This document shows, one piece after another, positions 1 to 8,068 of a stretch of DNA of 64,000 nucleotides (position 1 is the first letter of the stretch; every line of letters begins with the position of its first letter). Where the stretch lies: NCBI GenBank assembly GCA_021404525.1, contig JAAWWE010000005.1, positions 124,001-188,000 of the forward strand, written 5' to 3'. The translations under genes were made by a program, and so were the position numbers. This DNA is from Rhodobiaceae bacterium (GTDB lineage: Bacteria > Pseudomonadota > Alphaproteobacteria > Parvibaculales > Parvibaculaceae). The notes beneath the pieces are model-generated. The model was not told the origin of the DNA, searched no databases, and saw nothing but the letters and a program-made list of their open reading frames with translations.

Positions 1-513
1 ATCCTGCGGGACGTGTTCGAGAAGGGCGATGCCTGGTTCCGAACTGGTGACCTGCTCAAACAGGATGAGAAAGGCTATTTCTATTTCATCGACCGAATTG
101 GGGATACGTTCCGCTGGAAGGGTGAGAATGTTGCGACATCTGAAGTAGCTGAAGCGATCTCTGTCTTTGATGGCATCAAGGAAGCCAATGTTTATGGCGT
201 GAATGTGCCGGGTGCTGATGGTCGCGCTGGCATGGCGTCCATTGTGTCTTCCAAAGAAGTGGATCTGCCGAAACTTCGGACGCATCTGGAAAAAGAATTG
301 GCCGCCTATGCGCAGCCGCTCTTTATCCGCATTCAGCCAGAAATTGAAATTACGGGCACTTTCAAGCACCGCAAGGTTGAGCTTGTGAAGGAAGGGTTTG
401 ACCCCGACAGTGTGGCTGACCCGATCTATTTCAATGACCCTTCAGCGAAAGCCTTTGTTCCGCTGGACAAGGCGCTTTACGACAAGATCAATGCGGGTGG
501 CGTCAGGGTCTGA
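1..513 (+). CDS. Long-chain/very-long-chain acyl-CoA synthetase (FATP/FadD6-like), 3' part only
   Basis: C-terminal 170 residues of an AMP-forming acyl-CoA ligase; the frame is open from base 1, so the 5' part lies outside the window. Visible are the TGD motif (WFRTGDLL), the hinge stretch DRIGDTFRWKGENVAT, and a C-terminal GTFKHRKVELVKEG segment that carries the family's catalytic lysine region. The spacing around DRIGDTFRWKGEN is typical of the FATP/FadD6 branch, which activates long-chain fatty acids to acyl-CoA. The gene ends at a hairpin terminator shared with the convergent flavin monooxygenase. Family is clear from the sequence; chain-length preference is inferred. Confidence 0.93.
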   Translation: MLRDVFEKGDAWFRTGDLLKQDEKGYFYFIDRIGDTFRWKGENVATSEVAEAISVFDGIKEANVYGVNVPGADGRAGMASIVSSKEVDLPKLRTHLEKELAAYAQPLFIRIQPEIEITGTFKHRKVELVKEGFDPDSVADPIYFNDPSAKAFVPLDKALYDKINAGGVRV

Positions 514-531
514 CCTGCCTTCACAGAGGAC

Positions 532-567
532 AAAAAAGGGCGGTTCCGAATTGGGACCGCCCTTTTC
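532..567. terminator. Bidirectional intrinsic terminator
   Basis: An A-run followed by a GC-rich inverted repeat (AAGGGCGGT ... ACCGCCCTT, with further pairing into the loop) and then TTTT lies between two convergent genes. Both strands have a U-run after the stem, so it probably ends transcripts from the acyl-CoA ligase and from the monooxygenase. Confidence 0.85.
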
Positions 568-584
568 TCGTTTCAGGATGAAGA

Positions 585-1802
585 CTACTCAGCTGCGTCG
601 GTTTTGTGCATTTCAGCAGCGGCGGCCAGAATGTCCGGGCTGATATTCTCGGTGCCCTTCTCCTCAATGTGTTTTGCGATCCGGGTGCCAACAGCAGCGA
701 TGGCCGCGCCCATAAAGGTCTCGTGATTGTCGCGTGCCCAGGCATAAGACTGTTCGCGATTTGTGTTGAGACCCTGGAACTTCGGCATCACATACCGCGC
801 CATCAACTCGTAGGAGTTTTTTGTGCGCTCAAAGTTCGCCCAATTGTGCGCCATAAAGAGGAACGCACCATATCCGCCTGATTGAGCTTCGAGGCGGTCA
901 AGCTGGGCGATGGCGTCTTCCGGCGTGCCGATCACTGCAAGACCGGATTCGATTAGCGCGTCCACGGGATCGCCGGCGTCATCAGGGGCCAATGGAAGGG
1001 CTGCGACTTCGCGGAAATAGGCCAGCCAGTTTTTGAGGCCAAACTCGACGTCTTTTCTTGCTTGCTCTCTTGTTTCGGCAATGTGCATCGGACCCACTAG
1101 GCGCCAGCCGGAGCGGTCCATGACATTCCCATGGTCTTTGGCTTTTTCTTCCGCGATGGCCCAGTTGGACGCCAGGGCGTTGAAACCGCCAGATGAGGTG
1201 GCGCCAAGAGATAGAAGGCTGAGGCCGAGACGGCCAGCGGCTGTTGCCCCTGTTGGTGAGACCTGACTTGCGGTGGCGATTTCAACAGATGGACGGGAGT
1301 AGGGTGTCATCTGCAGATGCGCTTCATTGAGCTCAAACCAGTCAGACTTGTGGGTGACGGTTTCTCCACGGAGAAGCGGGACCAGGACTTCAAGCGCTTC
1401 GTCCATTTTGTCCCGCTGCGTCTGTACGTCGATGCCCATCATGAAGGCGTCTGACGGGAGTGATCCGGGTCCGACACCAAACATCACTCGGCCACGGGTC
1501 ATGTGATCCAGCTGGTTGATGCGGTCTGCCAGCATGAGTGGATGGTGATAGGGGAGTGAAGAAACACCTGTGCCGAAGCGGATGTTTTTCGTGCGTTCGG
1601 CAGCTGCCGCAATGAACAATTCCGGGCTCGCAATGACTTCGAACGCGGCGGAGTGATGCTCGCCAATCCAAGCTTCGTCATAGCCGAGCTTGTCCATCCA
1701 CTCAACCAGTTCCATATCGCGATGCATCGCCAGAGATGGGTTTTCATCGAGAGCATGAAAGGGTGCGATGAAGGCACCGAAGCGTAATTTAGGTCCAGGC
1801 AT
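585..1802 (-). CDS. LLM-class flavin-dependent monooxygenase, limonene monooxygenase (LimB)-like
   Basis: A 405-residue bacterial-luciferase-like TIM-barrel protein, predicted to oxidise an organic substrate with reduced flavin and O2. It begins with the typical LRFGAFIAPFH strand and carries YDEAWIGEHH, the flavin-binding-region RFGTGVSSLPYHHP and FGVGPGSLPSDA. The N-terminal pattern resembles limonene 1,2-monooxygenases as I recall them. I start it at 1802 because AGAGGA stands just upstream; an upstream in-frame start would run into the neighbouring tetR. It is followed in reverse by tetR on the same strand, so TetR and monooxygenase are probably co-transcribed. The substrate is not known. 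Confidence 0.88.
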   Translation of the reverse strand: MPGPKLRFGAFIAPFHALDENPSLAMHRDMELVEWMDKLGYDEAWIGEHHSAAFEVIASPELFIAAAAERTKNIRFGTGVSSLPYHHPLMLADRINQLDHMTRGRVMFGVGPGSLPSDAFMMGIDVQTQRDKMDEALEVLVPLLRGETVTHKSDWFELNEAHLQMTPYSRPSVEIATASQVSPTGATAAGRLGLSLLSLGATSSGGFNALASNWAIAEEKAKDHGNVMDRSGWRLVGPMHIAETREQARKDVEFGLKNWLAYFREVAALPLAPDDAGDPVDALIESGLAVIGTPEDAIAQLDRLEAQSGGYGAFLFMAHNWANFERTKNSYELMARYVMPKFQGLNTNREQSYAWARDNHETFMGAAIAAVGTRIAKHIEEKGTENISPDILAAAAEMHKTDAAE

Positions 1803-1846
1803 GTTTGTTTCCTCTGCGTTTGGTTCTTCGTTCTTATTGGTGTGTT

Positions 1847-2461
1847 TTATGTCTTCAAGCCGTTCAACATGATGTCGAGCAGGTCTTCTCCCGCTGATTT
1901 GGGAATGTCTTCCCGGTTGCTGCTCCAAGCAGATACGAAAGAGCCCCAGCTGGCGACAAGCGCGGCTGCAACCAATTCAGGTGCGACTTTGTTCCCGAAC
2001 TCACGGGCGCGTTGTCCCTCTTTCACGATGTCGGTGATGAGGTCGAGCAGGCCTGCATTTGCTTCGGTTGCTGCTTCCGGCAAGGACGGTTGGTCGAGAA
2101 ACTCTCTGACCATCTTGCGCATGATTTCAGCATTTTGTTCCCAATCATCAACGAGAGCACTCACCATGAACCGGAGCTTGTCCTCAGCGCTGCCGGTCAC
2201 ATGATTCACGCGCTCCTGAAGGTCTGCTGTCAGGCGTTCGTTGAATTCAGTCAGCAGGGCTGCTTTGTTCGGGAAATGGAGAAAAAAGGTGGCCTTGGCG
2301 ACGTCTGCGCGCTCGCAAATGTCTTCAATCGTCACGGCATCATAGTCGCGGTCGGCAAAAAGCTTCATGGCCGCGGAAAATATGCTCCGCCGGGTCTGTT
2401 CTTTCTTGCGCGAGCGACGAGAGGGCTGGTCAGCAACCGCCAAATTATCAGATGCACCCAC
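1847..2461 (-). CDS. TetR/AcrR-family transcriptional regulator
   Basis: A 204-residue repressor. Residues about 18-65 form the TetR helix-turn-helix (RRSIFSAAMKLFADRDYDAVTIEDICERADV, then ATFFLHFPNKAALL); the remainder is a helical ligand-binding domain of unassigned specificity. The start is GTG with AAAGG eight bases upstream. A perfect palindrome overlaps the -10 box of its own promoter, so autorepression is likely. Divergent to an SDR and upstream of the flavin monooxygenase, it probably controls this small catabolic unit; that link is inference. Confidence 0.9.
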   Translation of the reverse strand: MGASDNLAVADQPSRRSRKKEQTRRSIFSAAMKLFADRDYDAVTIEDICERADVAKATFFLHFPNKAALLTEFNERLTADLQERVNHVTGSAEDKLRFMVSALVDDWEQNAEIMRKMVREFLDQPSLPEAATEANAGLLDLITDIVKEGQRAREFGNKVAPELVAAALVASWGSFVSAWSSNREDIPKSAGEDLLDIMLNGLKT

Positions 2462-2489
2462 GCTCTCAGCCTTTCCTGCCCCACAAAAC

Positions 2490-2526
2490 TAGACCGAAGT
2501 CTAATTTTACGAAATAACTGAGTCAA
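2490..2526 (-). promoter_or_regulatory. tetR promoter with overlapping TetR operator
   Basis: On the minus strand, TTGACT (2526-2521) and TAGACT (2503-2498) are separated by exactly 17 bases. The -10 box is one arm plus spacer of the perfect palindrome TAGAC-4-GTCTA at 2490-2503. Such 5-4-5 repeats are usual TetR-family operators. The site is 28 bp upstream of the GTG of tetR and 82 bp from the divergent SDR start, so it could regulate both. Confidence 0.65.
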
Positions 2527-2585
2527 ACGGCGGTGTTGGGCTTAAAGTCGCGCCATCAAATAACACGTAAAAACGGGAGAATAGT

Positions 2586-3392
2586 ATGGGACGTCTGGAC
2601 AATAAGGTGGCTTTGGTAACCGGTGGTGGCAGCGGCATCGGACGAGGGGCCGCTATTGCCATGGCAGCTGAAGGCGCAAAAGTGCTTGTCACCGACATTG
2701 ATGTTGAGGGCGGTGAAGAAACCGTTGCGAAAATCAAGGAAGCAGGCGGTTCTGCCAAATTCGCTCCTCAGGATGTGACCGATGAAGCGCGTTGGGGCGA
2801 AGTAGTGGCGATCGCTGTTGAGAGTTTTGGTGGACTCCATGTGTTGCTCAACAATGCGGGCATTGCCATTGGTGCACCGGTCACCGAAATGAGCCTTGAA
2901 GACTGGCGGGTTCAGACAGCCATCAATATTGATGGCGTGTTTCTTGGCTGCAAATATGCCATCCCCGCGATGACCGAAAGCGGCAGTGGGTCCATCATCA
3001 ATGTGTCGTCGATTGCAGGTCTTGGGGGTGCGCCCGGCCTATCAGGCTATTGCGCAACGAAGGGTGCCGTGCGGCTTTTCTCAAAAGCTGTTGCGCTGGA
3101 ATGTGCGCAGGCCCAAAACAATATCCGCAGCAACTCGGTTCATCCTGGGATTATAGACACCGCCATTTGGACGAAGTCGATCATCGACAATGATACGTTT
3201 GGCAATTCAGAAGCGATTGTGGAGGGGGCCAATGCGATCGACCCGGATGCTCTTGCCTCGATGAGTGTACCGGTCGGTAAAGCAGGTCTTCCAGCAGACA
3301 TTGCTGCGGGGGTTGTGTTCCTCGCCTCTGATGAGAGTCGGTATGTCACCGGCACGGAACTTGTGATTGATGGCGGGATGACCGCCAACTAA
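2586..3392 (+). CDS. SDR-family NAD(P)-dependent oxidoreductase
   Basis: A 268-residue classical short-chain dehydrogenase with a Rossmann fold. TGGGSGIGRGAA near residue 12 binds the cofactor, the Asp at the end of strand 2 (VTDID) suggests NAD preference, NNAGIAIG is the structural motif, and S-(12)-YCATKGA carries the Ser/Tyr/Lys active site. The C-terminus ends DGGMTAN. It is divergent to tetR with the palindromic operator between them, and convergent with a GNAT gene only 7 bp away. It likely oxidises or reduces a hydroxyl/keto intermediate in the same pathway as the flavin monooxygenase; the substrate is unknown. Confidence 0.92.
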   Translation: MGRLDNKVALVTGGGSGIGRGAAIAMAAEGAKVLVTDIDVEGGEETVAKIKEAGGSAKFAPQDVTDEARWGEVVAIAVESFGGLHVLLNNAGIAIGAPVTEMSLEDWRVQTAINIDGVFLGCKYAIPAMTESGSGSIINVSSIAGLGGAPGLSGYCATKGAVRLFSKAVALECAQAQNNIRSNSVHPGIIDTAIWTKSIIDNDTFGNSEAIVEGANAIDPDALASMSVPVGKAGLPADIAAGVVFLASDESRYVTGTELVIDGGMTAN

Positions 3393-3399
3393 CCCACGG

Positions 3400-3849
3400 T
3401 TAGTCGTTCAAACGGAGGTTGTGGGTTGCGTCTGGTTCCCGGATCGGCTGAAACCCATAGCTTTCGTAAAATGCTGCAGCCTCCGCGCTATCGGTGCGGA
3501 GGCGAATTCTGTGGTAGTAGCTTCCTGCCTGAGAGAGCAATGTGTCGACCAACGCACGCCCAACACCGCTGCGTCGATGCGGCGCCGCGACATAAAGGTG
3601 TCGTAGGCGGCCAGTCGTTGCTTCAATGGCATATGGGTCTTTGTTGAGTCCCCCGACAGCGACGAGCTCGTCTCCCAAGCTCACGCCGATAATGTACTCA
3701 CCTGGACCTGAGAAGCAGTTTTTCCCCGCGTCCCAGTCCGTTTGCATGCGCTCAAGAAAAGCATAGCCCTCCGCCGTTGCCGCTGCTGTCAGCTTTGAAA
3801 AGCCCGCATGCGGCAAGGTGAGGAGCGATTTCTTGAACCTTTGGTCCAT
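3400..3849 (-). CDS. GNAT-family N-acetyltransferase
   Basis: A 149-residue GCN5-related acetyltransferase. Strand 4 and the acetyl-CoA loop are recognisable as LRHLYVAAPHRRSGVGRALVDTLL, matching the Q/RxxGxG/A pattern, followed by AAAFYESYGFQP, the usual C-terminal strand 6-7. It is the last gene of the minus-strand run 8623 to 3400, 12 bp after the GST-like gene. The RBS is weak, which suits a distal gene in an operon. Substrate unknown. Confidence 0.88.
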   Translation of the reverse strand: MDQRFKKSLLTLPHAGFSKLTAAATAEGYAFLERMQTDWDAGKNCFSGPGEYIIGVSLGDELVAVGGLNKDPYAIEATTGRLRHLYVAAPHRRSGVGRALVDTLLSQAGSYYHRIRLRTDSAEAAAFYESYGFQPIREPDATHNLRLND

Positions 3850-3861
3850 GAGACGAGTTTG

Positions 3862-4797
3862 TCAGCCTGCCTTCATCACAAGAAAGCCTGCGCGCGGAAA
3901 GTGAACCACCACATCGCCGACACGAGGATCGTTTCGCTTGATGGCGACATGTTGCGCGGAGGAGGAGACAAGCACGCCTGCAATGGGGTCGCGTCCATAG
4001 TCATCGGCCATCACATGCACCTGATCACCTGGCATCAGGCCGTTGGGCTCGCCTTGATCGGCTGTTTCTGTTTCCGTGCTTGTCGTGTCTCGGGCGATGT
4101 CCAGGGCTTCTTCGCGACCCAGCTCCTGCCTGTCGCCGTGACCGATTTCCTGAATACGTTTCTCCCAGGCAACCACATTCTTGAAGGCGTCGATGACCGC
4201 CGCTCCAGCTGGTGCGATCCAGCGGATAAAGGCAAGGTTGTAAAAAGCGTTGACGTCGGCAATCCCCGCCTCGGACCCCATAAGGAATGCACGACCATCG
4301 GAGAGTTGCTCTTCCAGCCAATCAAGCTGCGCGCGGAGCTGTTCCATCATCATGGGCGCACCGGCTCTCATCTCGTCTGTGTTGAAGGGGCGCCCCATGA
4401 GTTTTTCGCGGTCCTTCATAAAGGCTTCGTCTGCGAAGCCTTCTGTGGTGCCAAAAATCACTGCGACGGCTGCCTGAAACAATACTCTGTCGGTCCAGAG
4501 GCCCATGCCCCATCCCAGCGCTTTGTCGCCACCCACAAAAAGGGATGGCGTTGGATAGCGTTTCTCGATTTCGCGCAGGATGATCTGGGTGTCGCAATAG
4601 ATGTCAGCGCCGATCTGCATAACCGGTATTTTTCTGTAACCACCCGTGAGGGCTGTCAGTTCTGGCTTCGGCATAATGACCGGCTGATCGACGGCGTACC
4701 AGGTTAGCCCCTTGATGCCGAACGCGACGCGGACTTTCTCTGAGAAGGGCGAGATGTCGTATTGGTGGAAGAGAATGGCATTTTGCATGTCAGTCAT
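3862..4797 (-). CDS. Glutathione S-transferase family protein with extra C-terminal domain
   Basis: A 311-residue protein. Residues about 5-85 are a thioredoxin-fold GST N-domain (HQYDISPFSEKVRVAFGIKGL; KIPVMQIGADIYCDTQIILREIE), residues about 100-215 an all-helical GST C-domain. Ordinary GSTs stop near 220; here about 85 further residues follow, including a Thr/Glu-rich linker and a beta-rich stretch (LMPGDQVHVMADDYGRDPI to the end). It is the sixth gene of the operon, 24 bp after another GST. The glutathione-dependent reaction and the role of the extra domain are unknown. Confidence 0.88.
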   Translation of the reverse strand: MTDMQNAILFHQYDISPFSEKVRVAFGIKGLTWYAVDQPVIMPKPELTALTGGYRKIPVMQIGADIYCDTQIILREIEKRYPTPSLFVGGDKALGWGMGLWTDRVLFQAAVAVIFGTTEGFADEAFMKDREKLMGRPFNTDEMRAGAPMMMEQLRAQLDWLEEQLSDGRAFLMGSEAGIADVNAFYNLAFIRWIAPAGAAVIDAFKNVVAWEKRIQEIGHGDRQELGREEALDIARDTTSTETETADQGEPNGLMPGDQVHVMADDYGRDPIAGVLVSSSAQHVAIKRNDPRVGDVVVHFPRAGFLVMKAG

Positions 4798-4821
4798 GAG
4801 TAGCTTTCAGATCAGGGTGTT

Positions 4822-5607
4822 TTAGGAAAAGTCATTTGAAAAGCGGATATTGTTTTTGTCGAGGCCTTTGGCGATCACATCAAGCCCGCCGGTTTTCACC
4901 ATCCATTCCAGGCGATGATCGCGATATTCCCGCTTGAAGAGGCCCTGATCGACAATGTCAGCGACCATGGTCATGCCCTCGATGCTTGCAGCCGCCTCAT
5001 TGGCGGTCTGGGCAACCGCGGGTCGCGCGTTAGTGCGTGCTGCCCAGGCCTCGAGCTTTGATCCGGACGGGGGCGTGTTGCCGAAGGAAGCGGAGCCGTT
5101 GATGTAGGGGATAACTGAGAGATCGCCCCACCCGAAGGTGTCGCCATTGAACCAGTCGGCATCGCCAAGCTGTTCTTCCAACCAGGTGAAGAAGGTTTGA
5201 GTCTGTTTTGCCGCTTTGGCGAAAATTGCTTCCGCTGCCGCACCATTTGCGCGTTTGAAATAGGCGATCTCGCCCAGACCCCAATTGATGGCTTCAAAAT
5301 GGGTATCCATCACGTCTTCGATCATGCGCACGCGGGCGCGGTCAGCCGGACTTTTTGGCAAGAGGGCGGGCGTTGGCCACTTATCTTCCAAATATTCAAG
5401 GATGATGGTGCTGTCGAAGATGGCAAATCCATCGTCGATCAGCGCTGGCACCTCACCGCGGGGGTTTGCTTTTAGAAACTCACCGCCTGCGTCGCCTGAC
5501 CCGATAGCGTCTGGCGTGGCCAATTCAAAAGCGATGCCCTTTTCGCGGAGCGCGATTTTGTTTTTCTGCGCATAGGGCGAAAGTGGGTGTTCGAAAAGCG
5601 TCAGCAT
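4822..5607 (-). CDS. Glutathione S-transferase family protein
   Basis: 261 residues from the chosen ATG, which has AGGGGGA at good distance; an ATG 21 bases further upstream would nearly touch the previous gene. The N-domain begins LTLFEHPLSPYAQKNKIALREKG and contains the cis-Pro region GEVPALIDDGFAIFDSTIILEYLE, which binds the glutathione gamma-glutamyl group. The C-domain is helical (DWFNGDTFGWGDLSVIPYI contains the family's N-capping/ND motif region). It is fifth gene of the catabolic operon, next to a metallo-hydrolase, a pairing common in xenobiotic or thioester detoxification. Substrate not determined. Confidence 0.9.
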   Translation of the reverse strand: MLTLFEHPLSPYAQKNKIALREKGIAFELATPDAIGSGDAGGEFLKANPRGEVPALIDDGFAIFDSTIILEYLEDKWPTPALLPKSPADRARVRMIEDVMDTHFEAINWGLGEIAYFKRANGAAAEAIFAKAAKQTQTFFTWLEEQLGDADWFNGDTFGWGDLSVIPYINGSASFGNTPPSGSKLEAWAARTNARPAVAQTANEAAASIEGMTMVADIVDQGLFKREYRDHRLEWMVKTGGLDVIAKGLDKNNIRFSNDFS

Positions 5608-5637
5608 GGAAGTCCCCCTGTTTGCCAAAGACCTAGG

Positions 5638-6621
5638 TCAGCTGCGATCTTTGGCAAGTTCCGCCATCTGACCAAAGAGGGTGGGGATATCGGGTTCCGC
5701 TTCGTCACCTGAGAATTCCCGATAGAGCGTGGTGACGTTGATGATGATGCGCTCGCCGTCGCCCCAGCTGTCATAGTCTGAGAAGTTGATGTCTCGGCAG
5801 GCCTCCATGGCGCTGAGCCCTGCATCGTAGCGCTTTTTCGCTTCGTCTCTTGTGTAGACCAGATAGTCCTGCACCGCTTTCACGCCCCGCTTGTCGGTAA
5901 TGGGCCCGTGGCCGGGAACAACTGTTTCCACATCCATTGCCATGATGGCATTACAAGCATCGATCCAGTTTTGAACTGGACCTTCCCACATGATGGGGTG
6001 TCCTTCGATGAAGAGAATGTCGCCGGTATAAACAGTTTTGTCCGATGGCACGTGGGCGATGATGTCGCCGGGCGAGTGTGCAGGGCCCACATGGGTGAGA
6101 TGCACTTGTTTGTCGCCAACTTTTCGGGTGAGTTCTGTTTCGAAGGTTGTGGTCGGGAAAGTCTGTGTCACGCCCTTGAAATCAAAGGCGCCGAAACTTT
6201 TTGTGATGAAATCGCCAAGGTCGCCGAGGTCTGGTGCCATGTCCAAAAAGCCCGCGAGCAGGGCAGGCGGTTCCTTCAGCATGGCTTCGGCTGCAAGCTT
6301 ATGGGCGATGATCTCCGCCCCTTCACAACACTCATTCCCATTGCAGTGATCACCATTGTGGTGCGTATTCACGAGTGTATGGATATTGTTGGCAGCCTTT
6401 GGTTCGGCTGCGCGCATCGCATCCAGCATTTCGCGGGTAAGCGGTACATCAAACAACGTATCCACAAGCAAGGCTTCGGCACCATCCACAATGAGGCCCG
6501 CGTTCGACCAGCCCCAACCGCCATCAGGCTGCAGGTAGGCATAGCCGCCATTTCCCAGGTCATGCAGGCCTTTGGTGTAGGCGAACTGGGGAAGCCCCAG
6601 GGATGTGTGTGCAGATGACAT
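5638..6621 (-). CDS. MBL-fold metallo-hydrolase with a variant metal motif
   Basis: A 327-residue metallo-beta-lactamase-fold protein. The canonical HxHxDH is replaced by H-H-N-G-D-H (in NTHHNGDHCNGNE), so the second histidine is an asparagine; later ligands look present (THVGPAHSPGDIIAHVP, and VVPGHGP near the C-terminus with YTGDILF between). The start has a strong GGAGGA. It is fourth in the operon, between an SDR and the GSTs, suggesting hydrolysis of an ester, lactone or thioester intermediate. Metal content and substrate cannot be told from sequence. Confidence 0.88.
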   Translation of the reverse strand: MSSAHTSLGLPQFAYTKGLHDLGNGGYAYLQPDGGWGWSNAGLIVDGAEALLVDTLFDVPLTREMLDAMRAAEPKAANNIHTLVNTHHNGDHCNGNECCEGAEIIAHKLAAEAMLKEPPALLAGFLDMAPDLGDLGDFITKSFGAFDFKGVTQTFPTTTFETELTRKVGDKQVHLTHVGPAHSPGDIIAHVPSDKTVYTGDILFIEGHPIMWEGPVQNWIDACNAIMAMDVETVVPGHGPITDKRGVKAVQDYLVYTRDEAKKRYDAGLSAMEACRDINFSDYDSWGDGERIIINVTTLYREFSGDEAEPDIPTLFGQMAELAKDRS

Positions 6622-6642
6622 GCTTGTTCCTCCAGATTGAAT

Positions 6643-7491
6643 TTAGCGAATGGTCGTCAGGCCTGCGTCGACCGCCAATATCTGACCGTTAATGTAGGAT
6701 GCCTCGCCGGACATGAGGAAGAGCGCTGCATAAGCGACTTCCCAGCCTGTGCCCTGGCGGCCACCGGGTATGTTTGTGCGGGCGCGGCTCGGGCGGCCTT
6801 GCGTTGACAGGCGCCCAAGGGGCGTGTCGATCAGTCCAGGTGCCACGATGTTTGCCCTGATCGCTTTGCGTTCTGCCTCAAGGGCGACATGGCGCATAAG
6901 ACCTGCAAGTGCTGCTTTGGATGCATCATAAGATGGCAAACGACTGCCGGGTTTCATGGAGGCAACAGAGGAGATGAAGAGGATCGCTCCGCCGTCCTCC
7001 ATCAATGGCAATGCCGCTCGGCAGGCAAGCATGGGCCCCCGCAGATTGACGTCCAATACCTGATCCCACAGGTCCGGCGTTGATCCCTCGAGACCCATGC
7101 CCGCGCCGATGCCTACATTGAGAACAATCCCATCCAGGCCGCCCATGGCTCCGCTGGCTTGCGTGACCATGGATGTAACTTGATCGGGGTCAGAGATATC
7201 AGCGGTGAGGGCGAAACCGGACCCGCCTTCAGCCGTGATTTGATCGAGCGTTGTATTTGCGGAGGCTGTATCCATATCAGCCACGGCTACCTGCGCCCCT
7301 TCGCGGGCGAAAAGAAGAGACATGGCGCGGCCATTGCCGACTGGATCGGTATCGGCGTCGACTGTGCGCTGACCACCGCCGACAATGAGAATACGTTTCC
7401 CTGACAGTCTGCCGCGGCCCGGCGCCTGACCTGTTGCCTCGTCGCTGAGCGGCAAGGGCGTATGGGGAGGCTTCTTCTTGTCTTCGGCCAT
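6643..7491 (-). CDS. SDR-family oxidoreductase with an expanded glycine loop
   Basis: A 282-residue short-chain dehydrogenase. The cofactor motif is unusual: after GKRILIVGGGQ there are about ten residues (RTVDADTDPV) before GNGRAMSLLF, instead of the standard GxxxGxG. Downstream parts are regular: VADMD at the end of strand 2, LNVG in place of NNAG, SSVAS, YDASKAAL with Tyr and Lys, and a C-terminal NGQILAVDAGLT. A 30-residue hydrophilic N-terminal extension precedes the Rossmann fold. It begins one base after the stop of the upstream CMD gene, so it is translationally coupled. Confidence 0.88.
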   Translation of the reverse strand: MAEDKKKPPHTPLPLSDEATGQAPGRGRLSGKRILIVGGGQRTVDADTDPVGNGRAMSLLFAREGAQVAVADMDTASANTTLDQITAEGGSGFALTADISDPDQVTSMVTQASGAMGGLDGIVLNVGIGAGMGLEGSTPDLWDQVLDVNLRGPMLACRAALPLMEDGGAILFISSVASMKPGSRLPSYDASKAALAGLMRHVALEAERKAIRANIVAPGLIDTPLGRLSTQGRPSRARTNIPGGRQGTGWEVAYAALFLMSGEASYINGQILAVDAGLTTIR

Positions 7492-7492
7492 T

Positions 7493-8068
7493 TTACTCGC
7501 TGCCGTTCAGGCTTTTGACGCTGGCTTCGATTTCTTCCAGGCCGGATCCATCAATGTCTGTTTCTTCCAGTTCAATTTCGAGGGTCTCCAGGAAGCGACA
7601 TACCATCAGGTAGGTGCCGACAATGATGGTGAGCTCAACGATCTGTGGGTCTGTGAGATGCGCATGGGTTGCGTTGAACGTCGTGTCGCTGACTTTGACT
7701 TGCGCTACCTGTTCGTCGGTGAAGAGCAAGGCGGCATTCTCTGCGTCGTTGAAGAGACCATGGGGTAGTTTTCCTTTGACTGCCTGGATGCGGTCTTCTG
7801 ACATGCCCAGGGTTCGGGACACGCGCTCATGCTGATGAACTTCATAGGATGACCCACACAGATGTCCAACGCGCAGGATCACGAGTTCGCGCAGCTCGGG
7901 ACCGAGAACACCTTCGTTCAGATAGGCGCTGATGAACTGCATGAAGGGCGCGAAGGATGCTCCGGCGCCGGACATCATGCGGAAGACATTCAGAGGCGGC
8001 AGGCCTGCCATAAGATCTCTGTTCTCCGCCGACAGATCCTTTGGGTCAGGGTAAGGAAGACGTGCCAC
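7493..8068 (-). CDS. Carboxymuconolactone-decarboxylase-family protein (copy 2)
   Basis: A 191-residue CMD/AhpD-fold protein, all helical. It contains the family core ELVILRVGHLCGSSYEVHQH followed by RVSRTLGMSEDRIQAVKG. The AhpD CxxC is not present; only one Cys (HLCGSS) lies in that position, so peroxidase activity like AhpD is unlikely and a decarboxylase/isomerase role or none is possible. The start is GTG immediately after the TAA of the upstream paralogue, with no gap. It is about 190 residues like its neighbour and probably arose by duplication or forms a hetero-oligomer with it. Confidence 0.88.
   Translation of the reverse strand: MARLPYPDPKDLSAENRDLMAGLPPLNVFRMMSGAGASFAPFMQFISAYLNEGVLGPELRELVILRVGHLCGSSYEVHQHERVSRTLGMSEDRIQAVKGKLPHGLFNDAENAALLFTDEQVAQVKVSDTTFNATHAHLTDPQIVELTIIVGTYLMVCRFLETLEIELEETDIDGSGLEEIEASVKSLNGSE

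Noticed and set aside
3808-4707. Long plus-strand reading frame of 299 codons opposite the GST gene
   Set aside because: It lies wholly antisense to a gene with clear GST motifs, has no family similarity that I recognise and no convincing RBS.
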